64,000 nt of DNA from Oceanobacillus massiliensis str. N'diop (GTDB taxonomy: Bacteria; Bacillota; Bacilli; Bacillales; Amphibacillaceae): positions 479,981-543,980 of the forward strand of contig NZ_HE610977.1 in the NCBI RefSeq assembly GCF_000285495.1. Direction: 5' to 3'. A model generated the notes under the pieces. That model worked only from the letters and a program-made list of their open reading frames with translations, ran no database searches and was not told where the DNA came from. Positions 1 to 6,488 of this stretch are shown here, piece after piece. The number at the start of each line of letters is the position of its first letter. Within the stretch, counting starts at the first letter, position 1. The position numbers and the translations under genes were made by a program.

Positions 1-623
1 CAATCCACGCACCCATGAAGGATGCGACGAAAATACAATCAGGACTATCTCTTCTTAGTTTGTATTTCAATCCACGCACCCATGAAGGATGCGACCATTC
101 AAGTGAATCATTTAAATGCTGATACACAAATTTCAATCCACGCACCCATGAAGGATGCGACCAATGCATGATTTTTGCTTATTAAATTATCCATATTTCA
201 ATCCACGCACCCATGAAGGATGCGACGGTATTTGACGAGATAAAATCACGTTGTTCCGGTATTTCAATCCACGCACCCATGAAGGATGCGACAAGAGTCA
301 AAAGGGGGATTAATGTGGGATTTTTATTTCAATCCACGCACCCATGAAGGATGCGACTGGCTACCATATCGCAGCCCCTTTTGGTTAAAAGATTTCAATC
401 CACGCACCCATGAAGGATGCGACCGAGAGAAATAAACGGTAACTTGATGATTTCAGTGATTTCAATCCACGCACCCATGAAGGATGCGACGCGATAGAAT
501 TAAGGTTTTTGATGACTTCATGGGAATTTCAATCCACGCACCCATGAAGGATGCGACAAGGTATACCGATCTATGACAACACCAAACGCAAATTTCAATC
601 CACGCACCCATGAAGGATGCGAC
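1..623 (-). CRISPR. Type I-C CRISPR array, leader-proximal end
   Basis: Ten copies of a 32-bp repeat are visible: the first is cut by the window edge (1-28), the others start at 64, 130, 195, 261, 326, 392, 459, 526 and 592. They are separated by nine unique spacers of 33-35 bp and the copies look identical. Read on the minus strand the repeat begins GTCGCATCCTTC and ends GCGTGGATTGAAAT, the classic I-C repeat, with a CGCA/TGCG stem for Cas5 cleavage and an 11-nt 5' handle. It is transcribed in the same direction as the cas genes, so the newest spacer is at 558-591. The array continues off the left edge. I saw no match of these spacers elsewhere in the window, by eye only. Confidence 0.98.
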
Positions 624-791
624 GGCGATTTTATCTAAAAATAGTCTTAAAATATATCTATTTTTAAATAAAACCTCCATTTTCTTCTTAGAAGAAGAAC
701 ATAGGTTTCTAAATTATCCTTTATTTATCGCAAAACGAGAAAATTCATAGTGCGAAACGAACTAGAAAATTGTGTGTACTACATGTTCGCA
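624..791 (-). promoter_or_regulatory. CRISPR leader
   Basis: This AT-rich stretch lies between the cas2 stop codon and the first repeat on the transcribed (minus) strand, the place of the leader that carries the array promoter and integration signals. An 11-bp direct repeat ACTAGAAAATT lies at 761-771 and again at 791-801, overlapping the cas2 stop codon. No strong sigma-A promoter was picked with confidence. Confidence 0.8.
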
Positions 792-1082
792 CTAGAAAAT
801 TAAGGGGCCTTCCAAATCAAGCGATTCCTTAATTCCGACATGTTCGACCTTTGATCGATAGTTATTCCCTAATTGGTAAAATCTCAAACTGTCTTGATCT
901 TCATCGATCATATTGATTAATTCCAGTTTTAATGAAGTAAATTGTGTAGCATCCACAACACATTCGAAAACAGAATTCTGCACACGCTGCCCATAACTTT
1001 GACACTTTTTAGCAACTCTTCTTAACCGTTTCCGTCCATTAGCATTTGTGGTACTCACATCATAAGTAATTAATACTAGCAA
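792..1082 (-). CDS. cas2: CRISPR-associated endonuclease Cas2
   Basis: Small Cas2 subunit of the Cas1-Cas2 integrase that inserts spacers. The protein begins with the family signature LVLITYDVST, with the conserved Asp, followed by the ferredoxin-like fold and the I-C typical stretch YGQRVQNSVFEC. A GTG codon at 1091 directly abuts the cas1 stop (99 aa). I prefer the in-frame TTG at 1082 because it is 6 nt after AGGTG and gives the usual 96-residue MLVLITYDV start. It is the last gene before the leader and is probably translationally coupled to cas1. Confidence 0.93.
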   Translation of the reverse strand: MLVLITYDVSTTNANGRKRLRRVAKKCQSYGQRVQNSVFECVVDATQFTSLKLELINMIDEDQDSLRFYQLGNNYRSKVEHVGIKESLDLEGPLIF

Positions 1083-1091
1083 AAATAACAC

Positions 1092-2123
1092 CTACTTCCA
1101 CAAAAATGGTGGATATTCATCTATATCATCTCGCAGATAACGTGCTAGCAATAATGCCTGAGCATGTGGGACTAATCCCCATGAAATCTTTTCTCCCAGA
1201 TAAGGGTGGGTTATCTTCTCTTGCTTCTTATTTTGCCAGGCTGCCACAAACTTTTTCCTTGCCTCATCTTTCATAATGACTGCGCCATTTTCTTTCTTGT
1301 GGAAGTCCTCTTTATTCACTACCTTTTTATTTATTAATGAAAGGACGAATCTATCCGCATAGACACCACGCAATTCTTCCATCACGTCTAAAGCAAGGGA
1401 TGCTCTTCCTGGACGATCACGATGCAAAAATCCTACATACGCGTCTAGTCCAACACCTTCTAAAGCGGAAGACATATCATTAGCCAGTAAAGTATAGGCA
1501 AATGAAAGCATTGCATTGACATTATCTACTGGCGGTCTGCGATTACGATAATGAAAATAGAAGTCTTCTTTTTGCTGCAAAATAAATTGATCAAATAATC
1601 TATTGTAATTAATAGCCGCTTGACCTTCTAACCCTCTTAACCTATCTAAATCTTCACATTCCCTTATATCTTTCAAAATAGCCGATAACTGTTTGGAAAT
1701 ATTTTTGAATTGAGCCACATCTATCCGTAATGGATAGTCTCTGGTCATTCGTTCAATGATCCATTTATTATTGTAAATTTTCCCTATGATAAAATTACGG
1801 GCAATTTTTGCCGATGCAGCTTCATCATCTGACACGCGATATTGTCTTTTCCGTAAAATTACATTACCCTTGCTCTCACCTATTACTCTAGCAAGGAATC
1901 TGCCATTCATCGTGAAGAACTGTAAAGAGATATTCCGTTCTGCACAGTATCCCATCAAAGCAGGACTCGCACCTGTATAGCCAAAAGATACCACAGACTC
2001 CAAATTATGCAAAGGGACCCTTCCCAGCCTTTCATCTTCCTTAAGCAAGACAATATTATCCCCATCCAGCGATAAATAAACATTCGGCTGTGTGACAAAC
2101 AGCGTATTAAGAAGTTTCTTCAT
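1092..2123 (-). CDS. cas1: CRISPR-associated endonuclease/integrase Cas1 (type I-C)
   Basis: 343-residue integrase of the adaptation complex, usual length. The metal-binding triad of the family is visible as E166 (GLEGQAA), H234 (GFLHRDRPGR) and D246 (LALDVMEE). The N-terminal part carries the beta-sandwich (VYLSLDGDNIVLL). The start ATG is preceded by AGAAGGGAA and overlaps the end of cas4 by 17 bp, so it is translationally coupled. With Cas2 and Cas4 it should acquire PAM-selected spacers. Confidence 0.97.
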   Translation of the reverse strand: MKKLLNTLFVTQPNVYLSLDGDNIVLLKEDERLGRVPLHNLESVVSFGYTGASPALMGYCAERNISLQFFTMNGRFLARVIGESKGNVILRKRQYRVSDDEAASAKIARNFIIGKIYNNKWIIERMTRDYPLRIDVAQFKNISKQLSAILKDIRECEDLDRLRGLEGQAAINYNRLFDQFILQQKEDFYFHYRNRRPPVDNVNAMLSFAYTLLANDMSSALEGVGLDAYVGFLHRDRPGRASLALDVMEELRGVYADRFVLSLINKKVVNKEDFHKKENGAVIMKDEARKKFVAAWQNKKQEKITHPYLGEKISWGLVPHAQALLLARYLRDDIDEYPPFLWK

Positions 2124-2778
2124 CGTATATTTTCCCTTCTATATAACTTTTCACAGAACGTTTATTCATCAGTTTTGGAAGACAAATATTTTGAAGGGAG
2201 CAGCTTTTACAAAAGGGACCAGTCTTCACTTTTGGAGTATGTCTGCGTTCAAAATAAACCCTCATCTCGCCAGCTATCGATTTTACTTTATCCTTTAATT
2301 CTATTGTTATAGGGACTTCTACTCGATGCTTTATTTCGTTATAGTATAGAAACCCTTTATTGACCTCACAAAGAAGCATTTCTTCCAAGCAAATTGCTTG
2401 TGCAGCTAACTGCAGAACATCTTCGTCTTTCTGTTTTGGCTTACCGCGTTTATATTCAACAGGGTAAGCCATATATTTTCTATCAGAACCAGATAATTCT
2501 ATACCTCTTTCGTCCGCAATAAACTCTACCACATCACAAATACCGGATATCTGGAGCTCTTGTGACTTAACCGGCATACCTCGAACAATCAGCTTATCTC
2601 CACGTTTCTCACGGATAAATGGTTTGTCTGCTTTCCTATGTAGATATTGCCCCTCGACTGTTCTTACATTTTCTTCCCATTGCTGCTCAATGTGAATAAG
2701 AGCCCATTGGCGTTTACAAAATTGAAAATGCTGAATACCAGATAACATCAGAAAATCTTCTTCCTCATTAAAGGCCAT
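2107..2778 (-). CDS. cas4: CRISPR-associated exonuclease Cas4
   Basis: RecB-like nuclease that trims prespacers and helps select the PAM. In the 223-aa reading, the PD-(D/E)xK residues are D82 (GICDVVEF), E108 and K110 (PVEYKRGKP). Four cysteines for an Fe-S cluster are C21, C190, C193 and C199, the last three in CKSCSLQNIC. An in-frame TTG lies one codon upstream (2781), but the ATG at 2778 follows GAGGTC at better spacing. It overlaps cas7 by 11 bp and cas1 by 17 bp, typical of a tight I-C operon. Confidence 0.95.
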   Translation of the reverse strand: MAFNEEEDFLMLSGIQHFQFCKRQWALIHIEQQWEENVRTVEGQYLHRKADKPFIREKRGDKLIVRGMPVKSQELQISGICDVVEFIADERGIELSGSDRKYMAYPVEYKRGKPKQKDEDVLQLAAQAICLEEMLLCEVNKGFLYYNEIKHRVEVPITIELKDKVKSIAGEMRVYFERRHTPKVKTGPFCKSCSLQNICLPKLMNKRSVKSYIEGKIYDEETS

Positions 2779-3631
2779 CAATGACCTCGGCTTCTAGTCC
2801 TTCCAACTCATTCAATTGTACCGTATAATCATCGAATGATTTGGGTTCATCTACATTTGAGCTTATATTTACCAATCGATGCACTTTTGCCGATGAATAC
2901 TGCCCAAGTTTTGAAGAATGTTCCCACCAAAATACTTTATGAACTTCCATACTGCCTTCAGGCCGCGCAGAGGAAGTATCATTTTCAAATAAGCTCACAA
3001 GTGCTTGTTTCACTTTTTCAGCATCTTCATTTGAAAATCCTGTCTTCTCTGCCAATTGTGTATTAATGCTGCCATAAAAAACATAGGTTCCGAAATCAAC
3101 TCGGTGCTTCATCCCCATCGTGTCGGATCCTCTTTCTTTACCAGATTCCGAATTTACGCTCTTTGTAATCTGCATGCTGGTAATATCAATAGGGTCTACA
3201 CTTGTAGCTGTATGAATCGAAACTGGTCCTCTGACACCAACAGATACACCCGAACCTTTTCCTTTCCCTTTAAATGCAAATACTTGCCCAAAGCTACGAA
3301 CATCCAACCACTCAGCGCAGGCTATTTCTGCAAATTCCTCATTCATGCTCTCTTTTGCTTTCAGTATTTTTTCCAATTCAGTTTGTGCTTCCGCTCTATC
3401 TTTCAAGCTCTTGTAACTATCCGTTTTTCTATCATTGGACTGAACAAAAATAGCTTCCCCCATATCCTGCAAGCGGTTCCTTATTTTACGCTTTATTGCC
3501 ACATCCGAAATTTCCCCATAACCATCATAATTCTGTCTTGGCCGGTTACCGTTTAATGGATCTCCATTTGGATTTGCATTATTAACTGTTAAAACAACAG
3601 CAAAATCGATTTTATGATCTAAGATTGTCAT
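2768..3631 (-). CDS. cas7: Type I-C Cascade backbone protein Cas7 (Csd2)
   Basis: 287-residue RAMP-fold protein that polymerises along the crRNA to form the Cascade backbone. The N-terminus FAVVLTVNNANPNGDPLNGN is the Csd2 signature, followed by R-rich segments and RSFGQVFAFKGKGKGSGVSVGVRGPVS. Position between cas8c and cas4 and length both fit I-C. It starts 19 bp after the cas8c stop. Confidence 0.96.
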   Translation of the reverse strand: MTILDHKIDFAVVLTVNNANPNGDPLNGNRPRQNYDGYGEISDVAIKRKIRNRLQDMGEAIFVQSNDRKTDSYKSLKDRAEAQTELEKILKAKESMNEEFAEIACAEWLDVRSFGQVFAFKGKGKGSGVSVGVRGPVSIHTATSVDPIDITSMQITKSVNSESGKERGSDTMGMKHRVDFGTYVFYGSINTQLAEKTGFSNEDAEKVKQALVSLFENDTSSARPEGSMEVHKVFWWEHSSKLGQYSSAKVHRLVNISSNVDEPKSFDDYTVQLNELEGLEAEVIDGL

Positions 3632-3650
3632 ATTCTTTTCCCCTTCTCTA

Positions 3651-5534
3651 TTAATTAGTTACTTCTTCTGCAGCCTCTGTTTTTTCTTCCTTTTTCTGGT
3701 ATAAAGCATGGCGTTGACTATAGAATCCAAGCAAGTATTTTCCTGATAACGGCTTATTGTTAAAATCATCAAAATCAATAGCAGAAGCCACTTCATCTAT
3801 CATTTTTGATAGATTGTGTCCATTCGCACCCAATCTGGCTTGATAGGGCTGCAAGCTCTCTTGAATGGTTTTCCATGTCCTTGCAGGATGTTTTGAGAAA
3901 GAATTCATATATCGTATAGCATTACTTGATCTATTATCATCCGATTTTAGTGCACGTCTCTCTAAAACATCCGCAATTGCCAGTAAGCGTCCAAATAAAT
4001 AATCGCGATTCATATTCTCCGTATCTAAAGCCACTGTATACCCCTCCTCATGTCTATTAATAACTGCACACGTAATACTTAAGGTCTTCTCCCATTCCCA
4101 TTTTTCCATAGAAACTGGATTTGATGCTCGCTGATAGCAGCTCTTGATTATATCAATCGGTATCTTTTTATCATCTACAACACAAGGCAAGATACGTTCC
4201 ATTAATCCCTTTACTACCTTTTCATTAGCCCTTGGACCATATGCTGCAAAGGCAATATCCTTGGTTGCTGGCGCTCCCGTAAATTCGATACCCTTTCGAT
4301 AGCGGTGTTGCCAGATACACGTTGAATGCCATTTTTCTAATCGCTTAAAATAAAGCTCTTTATCCAAATTCCGGTAATAAAGAACCGCCATTCGGCCGGT
4401 GGTCGCCGAATCTAAAATCAGAATATTTATATTTGATTTTGTGGTTAAATCACTTTTATATCCATCCAGCATTTTAGCAAATCCTCGAGCAAAATCCTGA
4501 TTCGTGAAAATTTTTTGTGACGCTTCCTCCTGAACAGGAAAATGCTTTGCCAAAATATCGAATGGGTCTTCCGTTGGGTCAGGCACATCTGGATTATCAT
4601 TACTCCATACTAAGAAGACACGATTATCTATCGTTTTCCCTTGTCGGTGGATAAGCCACTTTAATGCATTATGAGCCTTTTGGGAAACTTCATAACTGAT
4701 GCTGGCAACCTCATTGCTTTTGCTGAATCTCCCTCTATAAGTAAAGCCACTTGTATCATTGGCAGATATCAACTTTGCCTTATCCCCGGCATTTCTGATT
4801 TTATTTGCGTGCCTTTCCGTACTTGGCAATACTTGTCCAGTAACAAAACATAAATCTTCGTCGCCAAGCTGGTCATTATAAAACTTGATGAAAGAATCAT
4901 ACATGTCAGGGTCATTCCATACCTTCGTCAATATTTCTGCTGGCGAGTGCACATTGAATCGAATGAAGGCAGCATCCTGCCCGCCGGTAATCACTGAAAA
5001 TATTTCCGGCTTTTGATCATATAAGGCTTCATATTTCTTATCCCAGGTTCCAATAAGCTGTTCATCTTCATCCAAATACAGAACCTTTTCTTTCACCAAA
5101 TCTTTAATCAATCTCTTTTTATTCAAATACGTATAGATGCTTTTAACTTTTGAATTGCCGAATGGAGAATGTGCCCAGTTTTTCAATTGCTGGATATAGG
5201 TTGTGAAGGGTTCTTCCTTTTTTATTTTCCCGCCATATGCGACAAAGTCTCCAGCTACATAGCTTAATTTGTCATGTAATGGATAAGGAGCTACTTTTGA
5301 CCCGGCTCTGCTTCCGGACTCTTCTGTAGAAGGTATGACCGTATTCACCTTTCCGATAACATCCGCACTGTGAAAGTTCCCATCTTCTGTAATGTTCACT
5401 TCAATATGCGCATTTTGTGTGGTATGTGATACTGGCAGTAACATATATTCTTTATCATTTCGTTTTTTTTCAATGATTCCCACTTGTTTCTGATTTGCCT
5501 CATAGGTCTCATATAAATTCAGCAGCCAGCTCAT
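3651..5534 (-). CDS. cas8c: Type I-C Cascade large subunit Cas8c (Csd1)
   Basis: 627-residue large subunit, expected to read the PAM and recruit Cas3. The family is recognisable from its N-terminus (MSWLLNLYETYEANQ), the motif GFTYRGRFS and the C-terminal ending LSGKYLLGFYSQRHALY, which is characteristic of Csd1. In I-C systems an internal start in the 3' part often gives the small subunit Cas11c; I did not fix such a site here. It lies 4 bp after cas5. Confidence 0.95.
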   Translation of the reverse strand: MSWLLNLYETYEANQKQVGIIEKKRNDKEYMLLPVSHTTQNAHIEVNITEDGNFHSADVIGKVNTVIPSTEESGSRAGSKVAPYPLHDKLSYVAGDFVAYGGKIKKEEPFTTYIQQLKNWAHSPFGNSKVKSIYTYLNKKRLIKDLVKEKVLYLDEDEQLIGTWDKKYEALYDQKPEIFSVITGGQDAAFIRFNVHSPAEILTKVWNDPDMYDSFIKFYNDQLGDEDLCFVTGQVLPSTERHANKIRNAGDKAKLISANDTSGFTYRGRFSKSNEVASISYEVSQKAHNALKWLIHRQGKTIDNRVFLVWSNDNPDVPDPTEDPFDILAKHFPVQEEASQKIFTNQDFARGFAKMLDGYKSDLTTKSNINILILDSATTGRMAVLYYRNLDKELYFKRLEKWHSTCIWQHRYRKGIEFTGAPATKDIAFAAYGPRANEKVVKGLMERILPCVVDDKKIPIDIIKSCYQRASNPVSMEKWEWEKTLSITCAVINRHEEGYTVALDTENMNRDYLFGRLLAIADVLERRALKSDDNRSSNAIRYMNSFSKHPARTWKTIQESLQPYQARLGANGHNLSKMIDEVASAIDFDDFNNKPLSGKYLLGFYSQRHALYQKKEEKTEAAEEVTN

Positions 5535-5538
5535 TTAC

Positions 5539-6249
5539 TCACCTCTTTTCATATTGATTGTATAATTCCTCAACAGATTCCACATTTGTTGAATCGAATT
5601 TTTTAGGTTCCATTTCTGCGATTGGCCGTACGTGATCACATTGATCTGGTCTGATGAACTGGATGACACCGTTCTTCATCACAGGGTTCCAAAGCCGGAC
5701 TTCCATCTGGTCTCTCCCAGTTTCATCTGGATAATTAATTCCATGGACCATTGTACCGAAGTGAAGATCGCCATAGTTGTCGTAAAACCCTTCTCCTTCC
5801 CCAAAAACACAAGGCTCTACATAAGCCTGACACTCTCGGGAACCTAAGAAGATATCCCTTCTGCCTCCTGCATTCAGTGATCGCTTTAGGATATTATGGT
5901 GCTTGTGTTCGTTACGATCAAATGCCATATCAGGACGGTGCTCGTTAAAGACAAAATGAGCTCTAACCTGGTACCTCACATTTCTTAGATACGTATAGTT
6001 AGCGAGTGTGTTTCCACCTGTGTATTCAATTGGACGGACGCCCTTCGATTCCATCTTAATAGAATTCATAACCCTGACTTCATCAATGATCATAAGCAAA
6101 GTGGGTTTCCAATATATCGATTCTGTAATTCCTTTTAACGCTTGATAGGTTGGAGCCTGATAGGAGAATTTTTCACCACCCATTTTCATAAGCGGGTCTG
6201 TAAACAACGCATAATCTCCATACACTTCAAATTCAATACAATTCCTCAT
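5539..6249 (-). CDS. cas5: Type I-C pre-crRNA processing subunit Cas5 (Cas5d)
   Basis: 236-residue RAMP protein. In I-C systems, which lack Cas6, Cas5 cuts the repeat hairpin and keeps the 11-nt 5' handle. Family markers are the N-terminus [16 protein letters not shown], the stretch [15 protein letters not shown] and the glycine-rich [17 protein letters not shown] at 6258 opens the frame, but the ATG at 6249 is 9 nt after AAGGAG and is the likely start. It is the first gene after the promoter at 6328-6355 and heads the cas5-cas8c-cas7-cas4-cas1-cas2 operon, separate from cas3. Confidence 0.95.
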   Translation of the reverse strand: MRNCIEFEVYGDYALFTDPLMKMGGEKFSYQAPTYQALKGITESIYWKPTLLMIIDEVRVMNSIKMESKGVRPIEYTGGNTLANYTYLRNVRYQVRAHFVFNEHRPDMAFDRNEHKHHNILKRSLNAGGRRDIFLGSRECQAYVEPCVFGEGEGFYDNYGDLHFGTMVHGINYPDETGRDQMEVRLWNPVMKNGVIQFIRPDQCDHVRPIAEMEPKKFDSTNVESVEELYNQYEKR

Positions 6250-6255
6250 TATATT

Positions 6256-6322
6256 CACCTCCTTTCTTTTTTAAAAAATTTTCTTATAATTATCACCTCC
6301 TCCCTTTTTAATTTTCTTATAA
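6256..6322 (-). promoter_or_regulatory. cas5 leader with duplicated Shine-Dalgarno segment
   Basis: On the minus strand the leader contains the 15-mer AATTATAAGAAAATT twice, each copy followed by a run of A and a strong ribosome site (GGGAGGAGGTGAT, then GAAAGGAGGTGAATATA). Only the second copy is followed by a start codon at good distance. This looks like a tandem duplication of the translation start region. Whether the first site captures ribosomes or is silent cannot be told from sequence. Confidence 0.6.
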
Positions 6323-6327
6323 TTCTT

Positions 6328-6355
6328 ATTATAAAGATAAAATCTAAAATGTCAA
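6328..6355 (-). promoter_or_regulatory. Sigma-A promoter of the cas5-cas2 operon
   Basis: On the minus strand a perfect -35 TTGACA (6355-6350) and a perfect -10 TATAAT (6333-6328) are separated by 16 bp, with transcription expected to start near 6320, some 70 nt before the cas5 ATG. The -35 box overlaps a sequence matching the guide of the crRNA-like RNA encoded at 6409-6488, so the promoter is probably repressed by Cascade. Confidence 0.85.
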
Positions 6356-6372
6356 ATAATATAATATATGAA
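6352..6372 (-). promoter_or_regulatory. Predicted Cascade target (PAM plus 18-nt protospacer) over the cas promoter
   Basis: On the minus strand, TTC (6372-6370), the known type I-C PAM, is followed by ATATATTATATTATTTGA (6369-6352). This equals the guide part of the small RNA gene at 6435-6452 in 17 of 18 positions. The single mismatch is at guide position 6, which is flipped out and not read in type I Cascade. The site runs into the -35 box. Bound Cascade would block RNA polymerase, and the short match should not license Cas3 cutting. The last point is inference from other type I systems. Confidence 0.8.
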
Positions 6373-6394
6373 CTATATAATTTAGAGTGTCTCA

Positions 6395-6403
6395 TGTTAT
6401 AAT
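6395..6403 (+). promoter_or_regulatory. Extended -10 promoter of the crRNA-like RNA
   Basis: TGTTATAAT is a perfect extended -10 element (TGnTATAAT). No good -35 is seen 17 bp upstream, which is acceptable for extended -10 promoters. The expected start point, 6-7 nt downstream at 6409-6410, is exactly the first base of the repeat-like sequence. It diverges from the cas5 promoter. Confidence 0.7.
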
Positions 6404-6408
6404 AAATT

Positions 6409-6488
6409 GTCGCTTTTAAAGCGCGGATTGAAAAATATAGTATATTATTTGAAAACCTATCTTTAAACGCAAAGGATAGGTTTTTAAA
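6409..6488 (+). ncRNA. crRNA-like small RNA, predicted Cascade guide that represses cas genes (CreR-like)
   Basis: The + strand carries a shrunken I-C repeat at 6409-6434: GTCGC, then a CGCT/AGCG hairpin with a short loop, then GCGCGGATTGAAAA. The true repeat ends TGCGTGGATTGAAAT, so stem and 11-nt handle are kept but the loop is trimmed from 32 to 26 nt. It is followed by an 18-nt guide (6435-6452) and then directly by a terminator hairpin (6452-6485) with no second repeat. The guide matches the cas5 promoter beside a TTC PAM. Crisp promoter, handle, guide and terminator together make chance unlikely. RNA-guided autorepression of cas genes (CreA/CreR-type RNAs) is known for other CRISPR types. 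No toxin gene is present, so it is not a CreTA pair. Confidence 0.85.
6452..6485. terminator. Bidirectional terminator between the crRNA-like RNA and cas3
   Basis: Arms AAAACCTATCTTT (6452-6464) and AAAGGATAGGTTTTT (6471-6485) pair with one bulged base and a loop of 6. On the + strand the right arm ends in T-rich DNA and would end the small RNA. On the minus strand it ends the cas3 transcript, and the cas3 TAA codon (6484-6486) lies at its edge. Confidence 0.8.

Noticed and set aside
462-680. Open frames across the CRISPR array
   Set aside because: They are translations of the repeats (repeated ASFMGAWIEI) and have no ribosome site.
6352-6452. The inverted repeat at 6352-6369/6435-6452 as a simple long-range hairpin or repressor palindrome
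   Set aside because: The arms are 65 bp apart, and one arm sits exactly after a repeat-type handle while the other sits after a TTC PAM over a -35 box. A guide-target pair explains all of this; a protein operator would not need the handle or the position-6 mismatch.
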